From the NCBI RefSeq assembly GCF_003144535.1, contig NZ_PHFJ01000016.1, forward strand, positions 1-58,085: a stretch of 58,085 nucleotides of DNA, read 5' to 3'. This document shows, piece after piece, positions 8,955-18,665 of this stretch; the stretch's first letter is position 1, and every line of letters begins with the position of its first letter. The position numbers and the translations under genes were made by a program. Origin of the DNA: Proteus penneri. GTDB lineage: Bacteria > Pseudomonadota > Gammaproteobacteria > Enterobacterales > Enterobacteriaceae. The notes below the pieces were generated by a model, which had not been told where the DNA came from, did no database searches, and was given only the letters and a program-made list of their open reading frames with translations.

Positions 8955-9185
8955 ATGAACATTAAAATAGGTGATGAATTTTTAGTTTATATGGCGCTAG
9001 GTGAAGAAAGCTATATGAAAGAGTATTATCGTGTTGTTGAATTAGATACTCAACTTTCTCAAGTAACAGGTAAGTTACTCAAAAGAACAACGGCTGATGA
9101 TAAAAATATTGGTTTGGGTCGTTGTGAGTTAGAAGGCGGTATTGAGCAATTTGCATTAGAAGATATCTACCCCGTTAAAAAGTGA
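8955..9185 (+). CDS. small hypothetical protein (76 aa)
   Basis: I do not recognise this protein. It has 76 residues, is soluble and rather acidic, with no signal peptide, membrane segment or cysteine pair. The opening (IGDEFLVYMALGEESYM) and the alternating hydrophobic pattern suggest a small beta-rich domain. The ATG at 8955 has only a weak purine-rich site upstream. Codon choice looks like that of the neighbouring genes, which is the main reason for calling it real. It stands as a single gene between the TauE permease and the PACE efflux gene. Confidence 0.6.
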   Translation: MNIKIGDEFLVYMALGEESYMKEYYRVVELDTQLSQVTGKLLKRTTADDKNIGLGRCELEGGIEQFALEDIYPVKK

Positions 9186-9223
9186 TCTTAATTGCAGATC
9201 ACTCTTCTTAATTCATTTGTCGT

Positions 9224-9664
9224 TTAGGCTACAGGCGCATTTTCAGGTAATGCAGATGCTGGTAAACCAAATACTTTGTCAAATACCCAGTTATAAACGA
9301 AAGTATAACAAGGGATAATAATTATCAGCACAAAATCCATCACTAACGCTTGCCATAACGAAACATTAAGCCACCATGCAATTAATGGGATTAAATAGAG
9401 TACTAGTGTTAGCTGAAATCCAATTGCATGTACAATACGGCGCCTAAAAGTTCGAATTCTTGAAATCTGCCTACTTTCCCAAAATTCAAACATACAGTTA
9501 TAAATAAAATTCCAACTCACCGCGATTGTTGTTATCACAAGCGCTAATGGGCCAGTTACTGCTGTTGAGCTATCAGCCAAAAGAGCAAGTCCAACGGATG
9601 AAATAACCCAGCCAAAAATCTCATAAGCTGTCACGTAGACAATTTTTCGTTTAATACCTTGCAT
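9224..9664 (-). CDS. PACE family multidrug efflux transporter (AceI-like)
   Basis: The protein has 146 residues with four transmembrane helices in two tandem bacterial-transmembrane-pair repeats. The first repeat has the conserved acidic residue in helix 1 (TAYEIFGW) and WNFIYNCMFEFWE at its end. The second has RIVHAIGFQLTL and YTFVYNWVFDKVF. PACE pumps such as AceI export chlorhexidine and other biocides by proton exchange. ATG 9664 was chosen because AGAGAG lies just upstream and the length then fits the family; the frame is open upstream to 9730. It is divergent from a LysR regulator, the arrangement known for aceI/aceR. Confidence 0.88.
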   Translation of the reverse strand: MQGIKRKIVYVTAYEIFGWVISSVGLALLADSSTAVTGPLALVITTIAVSWNFIYNCMFEFWESRQISRIRTFRRRIVHAIGFQLTLVLYLIPLIAWWLNVSLWQALVMDFVLIIIIPCYTFVYNWVFDKVFGLPASALPENAPVA

Positions 9665-9775
9665 TGTGCTCTCTTTTTTCTGTGGATCCGTGTTGTTAAG
9701 CATCGTAAGATAAATCAGCAAGAATGACATAAAAAGTCAACTAGTATCAATTTAACTGAAACATCAGGAGTGAAC

Positions 9776-10678
9776 ATGCAGTTTTCAAGTGAACATATTG
9801 CGATATTTTTAGCCGTGATGGATAAGGGATCTTTCTCTGCAGCAGCACGTTCATTAAAACGTGTTCCTTCTGCAGTTAGTATGGCGATTGCCAATATGGA
9901 AGCTGAATTAGGCTATGCTCTTTTTGAGCGCTCATCACGAGAGCCTCAACCAACCGAAAAAGCCAAAGCACTTGAACCTCATGCCAGAATGATCGCAGAG
10001 CAATTAAAATTATTACAAGTGCATGCACAAGAGCTTTCCATGGATCTCGAAAGTGTTTTAAATATTGGTGTTGCAGCTGATATTAATCCTGATTATTTAT
10101 TACCTGCGTTATCTGAATTAACCCAACGTTATCCATTACTTAATGTGAATGTGATAACCGCAGCACAAGACGACATTATTGAAATGTTGCATTCACATAA
10201 AATTCAATTGAGCCTCGTTTATGGGGGCTTGTATGTGAATGGTGATGAGCAATTTCAATATCTTGGCTCAGAGTCATTAGTGGCAACAATCTCAGCAAGT
10301 CATATTGCATTAGCACACCCAGCAGGCGTATTTATTGAGGATTTAGTGAATGTTCGCCAAATTATGATCGCTAGTCACACCAAAGAGTTGAGAGATGAAC
10401 GCTCATTAGTGGCTACAAATTATTGGCAAACGGATAGTTTTCAAATGGCATTAGGTATGGTTGAAGCGGGAATGGGATGGGGTAATTTACCGTATTCGCT
10501 GATTTATACTCAATTACAAAAAGGAAAATTAAAACAGCTGCAGTTTAAGAATACGAAAAATGAGTTACGATTGCCTATTCATGCCATGTGGCTAAAAGGG
10601 GAGTCGTTACAAAAAGGGGCAAAAGAATTAGTTGAGCTGATGAGTTCTCATCAGCCCATTGTACCTAATTTTGATTAA
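9776..10678 (+). CDS. LysR family transcriptional regulator
   Basis: The protein has 300 residues. The N-terminal helix-turn-helix (about 5-60: [18 protein letters not shown], then [16 protein letters not shown] and LFERSS) is followed by a periplasmic-binding-protein-like effector domain (about 90-295). ATG 9776 is chosen with AGGAG at 9766-9770; a GTG two codons earlier overlaps that site. It is divergent from the PACE efflux gene, so control of that pump is the likely role. Its stop overlaps the narL stop by 4 bp in convergent orientation, with no terminator between them. Confidence 0.88.
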   Translation: MQFSSEHIAIFLAVMDKGSFSAAARSLKRVPSAVSMAIANMEAELGYALFERSSREPQPTEKAKALEPHARMIAEQLKLLQVHAQELSMDLESVLNIGVAADINPDYLLPALSELTQRYPLLNVNVITAAQDDIIEMLHSHKIQLSLVYGGLYVNGDEQFQYLGSESLVATISASHIALAHPAGVFIEDLVNVRQIMIASHTKELRDERSLVATNYWQTDSFQMALGMVEAGMGWGNLPYSLIYTQLQKGKLKQLQFKNTKNELRLPIHAMWLKGESLQKGAKELVELMSSHQPIVPNFD

Positions 10679-11337
10679 TCGATACGTTGTTGATGAACCC
10701 AAACGGCAACTTCAACACGAGATTTTAGCTTCATCTTTTTTAGTAAGTGTTTAACGTGCACTTTGACCGTACTTTCTGTGATATCAAGTTTACGTGCGAT
10801 CATTTTATTGGATAGCCCTTGCGCTATTAATTTTAAAATATCACGTTCACGCGGGGTGAGTTGTTCAATATCACGCTCACCTTCAGAACGATCTTCACGT
10901 AATGATTCTGCTAAAATCGGCGTTAATGCAGGACTGACAACCATTTTTCCGGCAGCCGCCTGTTTAAGTGCTGCAAGCAATTCTTCAGGCTCCATATCTT
11001 TTAAAAGATAGCCATCTGCACCACGTTTTAACGCTGTGACTAAATCATCACTATAATTTGATACGCTGAAAACAACGATCCGACCTGATAACGACTTTAG
11101 TCGAAGTTGATCAAGTGTTTCAAAACCATTCATTCCTGGCATATTCAGATCCAGCAAAATTAAATCTGGATCTAATTCTTCTGCGAGTTTCACGCCTTGA
11201 ATACCATCACCCGCTTCCCCAACGACAGTGAGTGTTGTATCAAGACTTAAGAGTTGTTTTACACCATTGCGTAGCATTGGGTGGTCATCAATGAGTAAAA
11301 TTGTCGCTTTTTCTGTGGGTGATCCCATGTTATTCAT
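10675..11337 (-). CDS. narL: nitrate/nitrite response regulator NarL
   Basis: The protein has about 220 residues. The receiver domain contains [20 protein letters not shown], with the phosphorylated Asp in [14 protein letters not shown] and a Lys in [13 protein letters not shown]. The LuxR-type helix-turn-helix is [15 protein letters not shown] followed by [20 protein letters not shown]. The match to E. coli NarL is close along its whole length. The start is uncertain: ATG 11337 has GGAG at a good distance, whereas ATG 11352 lacks a site and lies one base from the narX stop. NarL-phosphate activates narK and narGHJI, which lie 2 kb away in divergent orientation. Confidence 0.95.
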   Translation of the reverse strand: MNNMGSPTEKATILLIDDHPMLRNGVKQLLSLDTTLTVVGEAGDGIQGVKLAEELDPDLILLDLNMPGMNGFETLDQLRLKSLSGRIVVFSVSNYSDDLVTALKRGADGYLLKDMEPEELLAALKQAAAGKMVVSPALTPILAESLREDRSEGERDIEQLTPRERDILKLIAQGLSNKMIARKLDITESTVKVHVKHLLKKMKLKSRVEVAVWVHQQRID

Positions 11338-11353
11338 TACGACTTGCTCCATG

Positions 11354-13159
11354 TTAGACAGGGTCTTTATGAGTAGTGATTAATGGAAATTTAACAAGCA
11401 CTTGAGTACCGCCCTGTTCACGTACTTTGATAGTATAAGAGCCATTTAAGCTATTTGCGCGTTCACGCATAATAATAAGGCCATAGTGATTTAATTTTTC
11501 AGGGTTAGGACTAATTCCTTCACCATTATCGTTAATTTTTAATTCAATAATGCCATTATCGAGAGATAAAGAGACTTCAGCCCAGTTGGCATTGGCATGC
11601 TGTAATATATTATTCAATGCTTCACGTACAATTTGAACCACATGAATACTCTGATGTGAATTCACGCATTTTGCAGGTAATTGATAGTCAAAATTAATAG
11701 TAAATCCAAGGCGCTGATTAAATTCGGTCAGTGTACTTTCTAACGCAGCTAGTAATCCCGGCTCTGTGAGTTTTAAGCGAAACGTGGTTAACAGTTCTCT
11801 TAGTTGACGATAAGCCACATTAAGCTCTTCTCGCATCTCTTTAAGGAGTTTTTGGCTGTTATCCGGTAAGGTTTCTGACTGCATTTGCAAATAGCTAACT
11901 TGCATTTTTAAACAAGAAAGCGATTGAGCAATCGAGTCATGTAATTCACGAGCAATTGCCGAACGCTCATCCATGAGTAAAAGCTGTTGCTGCTGTTCGT
12001 TTTGCTGTTCCATCGCAAGCATTGCTGAGATCTGTTTTGTTAGTAATAACATTAAATTATTCTGTTCGTCAGTTAAAACTGTATTTTCAGGTAACTGCAT
12101 AACAAATAATCCATAACGATGGATTTGATCAGCTAATTCCCAATGTAATAACCCACTATTTAATGAAGTCGTTGTTGACGTATTATCTTCACAACGTTCG
12201 CATTGCTTATCTGGGCAGTGATGTGGACGTGATTGAGGTTCTAAACTGATTTCATTAAACAGTGTGTGATGATTATCTTCATATAAACGTATCTGCAAAT
12301 AAGCATCAGGAATGATTTGTTGAAGTTCAAATAGTATCTGTCTTAATCGAGCGCAAAGAGGGGCAGGAGAGTGTAATTGCTGGCTTGAATGATAAAGGTA
12401 AGAGAGCACTTTATTTTTCTGTTGTAAGTCGTGCGTTTTTTCGACCACTCTTTTTTCTAATTCACTATACAGCGTAGAAAGCTCTTCTGACATGGTATTG
12501 AGTGCGATACCCAATGTGGCAATTTCATCATGGTGTGCGCGCTGATGAAAACGTGCTGAAAAATTACCATGACCAATTGAATGAGCCATCGCCATTAATT
12601 GTTGCCAAGGATGTAATAAACGACGGCGAAAATGCCAAACAGAACCAAACAGTAATAACAGAGTGAGTGCAGTAAAAATAAGCTGAGTATAAGCCACCAT
12701 CCTGATTTTTTGCTCTGTTAGCTGGTCGATACTTAACACTAATTTATCGAGTTGAGAAACAAAAAAGATAACTTCTTCTTTTGCATCATCACGTTGTTTT
12801 GCATAGAGCAATGTTGGTTTTAAGGTATCTTTCCAGTAAGTATTTAATTGAGCATATTGTGATTGTAGCGATTCATTGCTTAGCACTTGAAGTAATTCAT
12901 CACTGTCTAAATCGGTTTCTAATTCATGAAGGTAATAACGATGCTGTTCATCTAGAGGTAAAGCAGATAGCAAACGATAGCTTTGCATTCGCAACGATCC
13001 AGATTTATTAATCGCATGAGCGTTACCTTGCACACTCAAAATAATATGGTTAGAAATTGCCATTCCTACCACACCCAATAGCGTGAAAAGTAACATTAAT
13101 ATCGCTATCTGATTAATAATTGAAAAACGGTAGTGCCATTGGATTTTATGTGTACTCAT
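11354..13159 (-). CDS. narX: nitrate/nitrite sensor histidine kinase NarX
   Basis: The protein has 601 residues, close to E. coli NarX. A membrane helix at about 13-37 is followed by the periplasmic nitrate-binding P-box ([15 protein letters not shown]), a second helix near 160-180, HAMP, and a central region with clustered cysteines ([11 protein letters not shown]). The transmitter carries the phosphorylated His in [18 protein letters not shown] and ends in an ATP-binding domain with NDNGEGI and a late GGTQVLVKF. It autophosphorylates on sensing nitrate or nitrite and passes phosphate to NarL. It is co-transcribed with narL. Confidence 0.96.
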   Translation of the reverse strand: MSTHKIQWHYRFSIINQIAILMLLFTLLGVVGMAISNHIILSVQGNAHAINKSGSLRMQSYRLLSALPLDEQHRYYLHELETDLDSDELLQVLSNESLQSQYAQLNTYWKDTLKPTLLYAKQRDDAKEEVIFFVSQLDKLVLSIDQLTEQKIRMVAYTQLIFTALTLLLLFGSVWHFRRRLLHPWQQLMAMAHSIGHGNFSARFHQRAHHDEIATLGIALNTMSEELSTLYSELEKRVVEKTHDLQQKNKVLSYLYHSSQQLHSPAPLCARLRQILFELQQIIPDAYLQIRLYEDNHHTLFNEISLEPQSRPHHCPDKQCERCEDNTSTTTSLNSGLLHWELADQIHRYGLFVMQLPENTVLTDEQNNLMLLLTKQISAMLAMEQQNEQQQQLLLMDERSAIARELHDSIAQSLSCLKMQVSYLQMQSETLPDNSQKLLKEMREELNVAYRQLRELLTTFRLKLTEPGLLAALESTLTEFNQRLGFTINFDYQLPAKCVNSHQSIHVVQIVREALNNILQHANANWAEVSLSLDNGIIELKINDNGEGISPNPEKLNHYGLIIMRERANSLNGSYTIKVREQGGTQVLVKFPLITTHKDPV

Positions 13160-13456
13160 CGTTATTTTTCCAAGTTTATTCTGGCGCTATATTGCCTTAA
13201 AAAGACACCCAATGTCATATACTACTAAAGTATTACTCCTAAATATCCAATAGAGATAATTTCACTTCTAAATTATGATGCTTTTAATCTAACTAATTAA
13301 TTTAAAATAAAAAATTAAGTATTATGTTATTAATACTTAGGTGTAAATAGTGATTTTAGTTCAAAAATCAAACAAATGTTTGCTTGATGCAGATCATGAC
13401 TAATTAACAATTCTAATCGTACAAAGATGCCAATCTAACCGTTAATCGAGGTTGTT
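13160..13456. promoter_or_regulatory. narX-narK divergent control region with FNR and NarL sites
   Basis: A near-consensus FNR site, TTGAT-GCAG-ATCAT, lies at 13384-13397 (nine of ten consensus bases). Its centre is 66 bp before the narK ATG. At the usual -41.5 placement, transcription would start near 13432. A NarL-type heptamer (TACTCCT, 13234-13240) fits TACYNMT. This matches the E. coli pattern of oxygen and nitrate control of narK. Confidence 0.8.
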
Positions 13457-14851
13457 ATGGCACTCACTCAACACCCAGAAAAAATGAAAAAAGGGGTGAT
13501 CAAAGATTGGCATCCTGAAGATAAAGCTTTTTGGGAAAAGACTGGTCAAAAGATCGCTTCACGTAATTTATGGATTTCTGTTCCTTGTTTACTTTTATCA
13601 TTCTGCGTATGGATGCTTTTTAGTGCTGTTGCAGTAAATTTGAACAAAGTAGGTTTTAACTTTACCACAGATCAGCTATTTATGCTGACGGCACTGCCTT
13701 CAGTCTCAGGTGCTATTCTGCGCGTTCCTTATTCCTTTGTTATTCCTATTTTTGGTGGCCGTCGCTGGACGGCAATCAGTACCGTATTTCTGATAATTCC
13801 TTGTCTCTGGCTAGGCGTCGCCGTGCAGGACGCCACAACGTCTTACTCAACTTTTATTATAATTTCGCTGTTATGTGGTTTTGCTGGAGCAAACTTTGCA
13901 TCCAGTATGGCAAACATCAGCTTTTTCTTCCCTAAAGCACGTCAAGGTGGGGCATTAGGATTAAATGGCGGATTAGGTAATCTCGGTGTGAGTGTTATGC
14001 AACTCGTCGCCCCTTTAGTGGTTGGCGTTGGTGTTTTTGCTCTATTTAGTGGCCCTGGTGTCGTTCAGCCTGATGGTTCACGTTTATGGCTAGAAAATGC
14101 TGCGTGGATTTGGGTTCCTTTCTTGTTGATCCTGACATTTGCAGCTTGGTTTGGTATGAACGACCTTGCGGCTAACAAAGCTTCTTTAAGTCAGCAATTA
14201 CCTGTTTTAAAACGTGGTCACCTCTGGTTATTAAGTATTTTATACCTGTGTTCTTTTGGCTCATTTATTGGTTTTTCAGCGGGTTTTGCGATGTTATCGA
14301 AAACCCAATTTCCCGATATCGTTATTTTGCATTATGCCTTCTTCGGACCTTTATTAGGTGCCTTAGCTCGCCCTGTGGGTGGCGCTTTGTCGGATAAATT
14401 TGGAGGCATTCGAGTCACGCTGATTAACTTTATCATTATGGCAATTTTCTCTGCTCTACTCTTCTTAACACTACCTGAAAACGGTGCTGGTGGCTCATTT
14501 ATCGCGTTCTATGGCGTATTTATGGTGCTGTTTTTAACCGCAGGTTTAGGTAGCGGTTCTACATTCCAAATGATTGCTGTGGTGTTTAGAAAAATCACCG
14601 TTGACCGCATGAAAGCACAAGGTGCTTCTGATGAAGCAGTGCAAAAAGAAGCAGTAACAGAAAGTGCAGCTGCGCTTGGTTTTATCTCAGCCATTGGTGC
14701 AATTGGTGGCTTCTTTATTCCTAAAGCCTTTGGCACATCGCTTGCAATGACTGGCTCACCTGCCGGTGCCATGAAAATCTTTGTTCTATTTTATATCGCC
14801 TGCGTCTTGATCACTTGGTTGGTCTATGGACGTAAACACAATAAACAATAA
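13457..14851 (+). CDS. narK: nitrate/nitrite transporter NarK
   Basis: The protein has 464 residues and belongs to the major facilitator superfamily with about twelve membrane helices. The nitrate-transporter glycine-rich signatures are visible: CGFAGANFASSMANISFFFP with GGALGLNGGLGNLGVS in the first half, and FLTAGLGSGSTFQMI in the second. The substrate-binding arginines fall in RVPYSF and RKITVDR. It exchanges nitrate and nitrite across the inner membrane. It precedes narG by 52 bp and shares the FNR/NarL-controlled region upstream. Confidence 0.95.
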   Translation: MALTQHPEKMKKGVIKDWHPEDKAFWEKTGQKIASRNLWISVPCLLLSFCVWMLFSAVAVNLNKVGFNFTTDQLFMLTALPSVSGAILRVPYSFVIPIFGGRRWTAISTVFLIIPCLWLGVAVQDATTSYSTFIIISLLCGFAGANFASSMANISFFFPKARQGGALGLNGGLGNLGVSVMQLVAPLVVGVGVFALFSGPGVVQPDGSRLWLENAAWIWVPFLLILTFAAWFGMNDLAANKASLSQQLPVLKRGHLWLLSILYLCSFGSFIGFSAGFAMLSKTQFPDIVILHYAFFGPLLGALARPVGGALSDKFGGIRVTLINFIIMAIFSALLFLTLPENGAGGSFIAFYGVFMVLFLTAGLGSGSTFQMIAVVFRKITVDRMKAQGASDEAVQKEAVTESAAALGFISAIGAIGGFFIPKAFGTSLAMTGSPAGAMKIFVLFYIACVLITWLVYGRKHNKQ

Positions 14852-14903
14852 TGACGAATTATACGCAATGTGAGAGCGCTCACGCGCATTGGGAGAGTAT
14901 CTG
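14852..14903 (+). other. narK-narG intercistronic hairpin
   Basis: An imperfect inverted repeat (CAATGTG...CGCATTG around GAGCGCTC) at about 14867-14892 lies just ahead of the narG ribosome site. There is no T-run after it, so it may be an mRNA-processing or attenuation structure rather than a terminator. Confidence 0.35.
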
Positions 14904-17900
14904 ATGAGTAAGTTTCTCGATAGATTCCGCTATTTTAAACAGCTTGGCGATACCTTTTCAAAGGATCATGGCCAAGAATTAAATGTTAATCGTGACTGGG
15001 AAGATGGTTATCGTAGTCGCTGGCAACATGACAAAATTGTCCGTTCCACTCATGGTGTTAACTGTACAGGCTCTTGTAGCTGGAAAATTTATGTCAAAAA
15101 TGGGTTAGTCACATGGGAAACCCAACAAACGGACTATCCGCGTACACGTCCTGATTTACCCGATCATGAGCCTCGTGGTTGTCCTCGTGGTGCAAGCTAT
15201 TCATGGTATTTATATAGTGCGAACCGCGTTAAATACCCAATGGTACGTAAACGCCTAATTAAATTATGGCGTGAAGCGAAAGCACAACACAGTGATCCTG
15301 TCGATGCTTGGGCTTCTATTATTAGCTCGCCAGAAAAAACCAAAAGCTATAAACAAGCTCGTGGTCGTGGTGGTTTTGTTCGTTCTTCATGGTCTGAAGT
15401 GAATGAAATTATTGCTGCTTCTAACGTATTTACAGCTAAAGAATATGGTCCTGATCGTATTATCGGTTTCTCACCAATTCCAGCAATGTCGATGGTGTCA
15501 TACGCTGCGGGTGCGCGCTATTTATCTCTTATTGGCGGGGCATGTTTAAGTTTTTACGATTGGTATTGCGACTTACCACCAGCATCACCCATGACATGGG
15601 GTGAGCAAACAGACGTTCCTGAATCGGCGGACTGGTATAACTCTTCTTACCTGATTGCATGGGGCTCTAACGTACCGCAAACACGTACTCCAGATGCCCA
15701 CTTCTTTACCGAAGTGCGCTACAAAGGGACTAAAACTGTTGCGGTTACACCTGATTATGCTGAAATTGCTAAACTGTGTGACCAATGGTTAAATCCAAAA
15801 CAAGGTACTGATAGCGCAATGGCAATGGCGATGGGACACGTTATTCTTAACGAATTCCACGTTAAACGCCAAACTGAATACTTTAGTAACTATGTGCGCA
15901 CTTACACTGACATGCCAATGTTAGTGATGTTAGATAAACATGATTCTGGCAATTTAGTTGCGGGTCGTATGTTACGAGCTTCTGATTTAGTGAACAATCT
16001 CGATCAGGAGAAAAACCCAGAGTGGAAAACCATTGCTATTGATGAGAAAACACAGCAATTGGTTGCCCCTCAAGGTTCGATGGGCTTTCGTTGGGAAGGC
16101 GCAGCTAAATGGAATCTTGAGCCTAAAGACGGTAAGAGTGGTGAAGAAGTCACTTTACAATTAGGGCTTTTAGAGAACCACGATGATGTTGTAGATGTGG
16201 CATTTCCTTACTTTGGTGGCATCAAGAGTGAATACTTTGAAGGTGTTGCTCTTGATGATGTTCTCGTTCATAAACTGCCTGCTAAGCGTATTACACTTGC
16301 GAATGGTGAAGAAAAATACGTTACAACCGTCTATGACTTGCTATTAGCAAACTACGGTATTGAGCGTGGCTTAAATGATGAAAACTGCGCATCAAATTAC
16401 GATGAAATCAAAGCATATTCACCTGCATGGGCAGAGAAAGTGACGGGGGTAAGCCGTCAAAATATCACCCGTATTGCACGTGAATTTGCAGATAATGCAG
16501 AAAAAACACATGGTCGTTCTATGGTGATTGTGGGGGCAGGTATTAACCACTGGTATCACATGGATATGACCTATCGTGGCATTATTAATATGCTGATTTT
16601 CTGTGGTTGTATTGGTCAAAGTGGTGGTGGCTGGGCACATTATGTTGGACAAGAAAAATTGCGTCCACAAACCGGTTGGTTGCCGTTAGCCTTTGGTCTT
16701 GACTGGCAGCGCCCACCTCGTCATATGAATAGCACGTCATTTTTCTATAATCACTCAAGTCAGTGGCGTTATGAAACCGTATCACCGACAGAGTTATTAT
16801 CACCATTGGCGGATAAATCACGCTTTAGTGGTAGTTTGGTCGATATGAACGTGCGTTCAGAACGTATGGGATGGTTACCATCGGCACCTCAATTAAACTT
16901 AAACCCGCTGTCTATTGCGAAAAAAGCCCAAGAGGCAGGCGTTAGTGCCACTGATTACACCGTTAATGCATTGAAATCAGGTGAAATCCGTTTTGCTTCA
17001 GAGCAACCTGATAATCCACAAAACTTCCCACGTAATTTATTTATCTGGCGCTCTAACTTATTAGGTTCAGCGGGTAAAGGACATGAGTATTTACTGAAAT
17101 ACTTGCTGGGAACCGAAAACGGATTACAAGGTAAAGATTTAGGCGAGCAAGGCCAAGTTAAGCCACAAGAAGTGGAATGGCAAGATAAAGGCGGTGAAGG
17201 TAAAGTTGATTTAGTGGTAACTTTAGACTTCCGTATGTCAAGTACCTGTCTTTTCTCAGATATCGTTTTACCAACCGCAACATGGTATGAAAAAGACGAT
17301 ATGAATACTTCGGATATGCATCCGTTTATTCACCCATTAACGGCAGCTGTTGATCCTGCTTGGGAGTCTAAAACAGACTGGGAAATCTATAAAGGTATCG
17401 CTAAAACCTTCTCTAAATTGTGCGTGGGTCATTTAGGGGTTGAAACCGATTTAGTGACATTACCTATTCAGCATGACTCTGCCGCTGAAATGGCACAGCC
17501 TTTCGATGTGAAAGATTGGAAAAAAGGCGAATGTGACCTTATTCCGGGTAAAACCGCACCACATCTTATTCCTGTTGAGCGTGATTATCCAAATACTTAT
17601 GCTCGCTTTACCTCACTTGGCCCGCTGATGGATAAATTGGGTAATGGCGGTAAAGGGATCAGTTGGAATACACAAACAGAAGTCGATTTCCTGAAAAAAC
17701 TCAATCGTGTCCGTCATGACGGTGTGGCAAAAGGGCGTCCAGCGATTGAAACAGCAATTGATGCAGCCGAAGTTATCCTCTCTTTAGCCCCTGAAACTAA
17801 CGGTCAAGTAGCGGTAAAAGCGTGGGATGCATTAAGTAAAGTGACAGGACGCGATCACACTCACTTAGCCAAAGTGAAAGAAGACGAGAAAATTCGTTTC

Positions 17901-18665
17901 CGCGATATCGTTGCTCAGCCTCGTAAGATTATCTCAAGCCCAACATGGTCTGGCCTTGAAGATGAACATGTCTCTTATAACGCCTGTTATACCAACGTTC
18001 ACGAGATGATCCCTTGGCGTACTTTAAGTGGTCGTCAGCAGTTGTATCAAGATCACGAGTGGATGCGTGCTTACGGTGAAAGCTTAGTGGTTTACCGTCC
18101 ACCTATTGATACTAAAGCGATTGATGCGGTTAAAGGTAAAAAACCAAATGGTTTTCCTGAGAAAGCATTGAACTTCCTGACTCCTCACCAAAAATGGGGA
18201 ATTCACTCAACCTATAGCGATAACTTATTGATGTTAACGCTCGGTCGTGGTGGACCTGTGGTTTGGCTGAGTGAAGATGATGCCAAAGAGATGGGAATTA
18301 GCGATAACGATTGGGTTGAAGCATACAACAGTAATGGCGCGCTAACTGCGAGAGCGATTGTTAGCCAACGTATTCCTGATGGCATGATTTATATGTATCA
18401 CGCACAAGAGCGTCAAATAAACCTACCAGGATCAGAAATGACAGGCATGCGTGGTGGTATTCACAACTCTGTGACGCGTGTTTGCCCTAAACCAACCCAT
18501 ATGATTGGTGGATACGCTCAGTTAGCTTATAGCTTTAACTACTACGGCACTGTTGGCTCTAACCGTGATGAGTTTGTTGTGGTGCGTAAAATGAAACAGA
18601 TTGATTGGCTTGATGGTGAAGGTGATGCTTATCAACAGACCCTGAATGGACAGGAGAAGGCATAA
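14904..18665 (+). CDS. narG: respiratory nitrate reductase A, alpha subunit NarG
   Basis: The protein has 1253 residues, against 1247 in E. coli. This is the molybdenum bis-MGD catalytic subunit that reduces nitrate to nitrite on the cytoplasmic face. The N-terminal iron-sulfur motif is visible in STHGVNCTGSCSWKIYV. The Mo-site region contains SSYLIAWGSNVPQTRTPDAH. The C-terminal cofactor-binding domain holds GMRGGIHNSVTRVCPK. ATG 14904 is chosen with GGGAGAG upstream, giving the family N-terminus MSKFLDRFRYF. Its stop overlaps the narH start by one base. Confidence 0.97.
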   Translation: MSKFLDRFRYFKQLGDTFSKDHGQELNVNRDWEDGYRSRWQHDKIVRSTHGVNCTGSCSWKIYVKNGLVTWETQQTDYPRTRPDLPDHEPRGCPRGASYSWYLYSANRVKYPMVRKRLIKLWREAKAQHSDPVDAWASIISSPEKTKSYKQARGRGGFVRSSWSEVNEIIAASNVFTAKEYGPDRIIGFSPIPAMSMVSYAAGARYLSLIGGACLSFYDWYCDLPPASPMTWGEQTDVPESADWYNSSYLIAWGSNVPQTRTPDAHFFTEVRYKGTKTVAVTPDYAEIAKLCDQWLNPKQGTDSAMAMAMGHVILNEFHVKRQTEYFSNYVRTYTDMPMLVMLDKHDSGNLVAGRMLRASDLVNNLDQEKNPEWKTIAIDEKTQQLVAPQGSMGFRWEGAAKWNLEPKDGKSGEEVTLQLGLLENHDDVVDVAFPYFGGIKSEYFEGVALDDVLVHKLPAKRITLANGEEKYVTTVYDLLLANYGIERGLNDENCASNYDEIKAYSPAWAEKVTGVSRQNITRIAREFADNAEKTHGRSMVIVGAGINHWYHMDMTYRGIINMLIFCGCIGQSGGGWAHYVGQEKLRPQTGWLPLAFGLDWQRPPRHMNSTSFFYNHSSQWRYETVSPTELLSPLADKSRFSGSLVDMNVRSERMGWLPSAPQLNLNPLSIAKKAQEAGVSATDYTVNALKSGEIRFASEQPDNPQNFPRNLFIWRSNLLGSAGKGHEYLLKYLLGTENGLQGKDLGEQGQVKPQEVEWQDKGGEGKVDLVVTLDFRMSSTCLFSDIVLPTATWYEKDDMNTSDMHPFIHPLTAAVDPAWESKTDWEIYKGIAKTFSKLCVGHLGVETDLVTLPIQHDSAAEMAQPFDVKDWKKGECDLIPGKTAPHLIPVERDYPNTYARFTSLGPLMDKLGNGGKGISWNTQTEVDFLKKLNRVRHDGVAKGRPAIETAIDAAEVILSLAPETNGQVAVKAWDALSKVTGRDHTHLAKVKEDEKIRFRDIVAQPRKIISSPTWSGLEDEHVSYNACYTNVHEMIPWRTLSGRQQLYQDHEWMRAYGESLVVYRPPIDTKAIDAVKGKKPNGFPEKALNFLTPHQKWGIHSTYSDNLLMLTLGRGGPVVWLSEDDAKEMGISDNDWVEAYNSNGALTARAIVSQRIPDGMIYMYHAQERQINLPGSEMTGMRGGIHNSVTRVCPKPTHMIGGYAQLAYSFNYYGTVGSNRDEFVVVRKMKQIDWLDGEGDAYQQTLNGQEKA

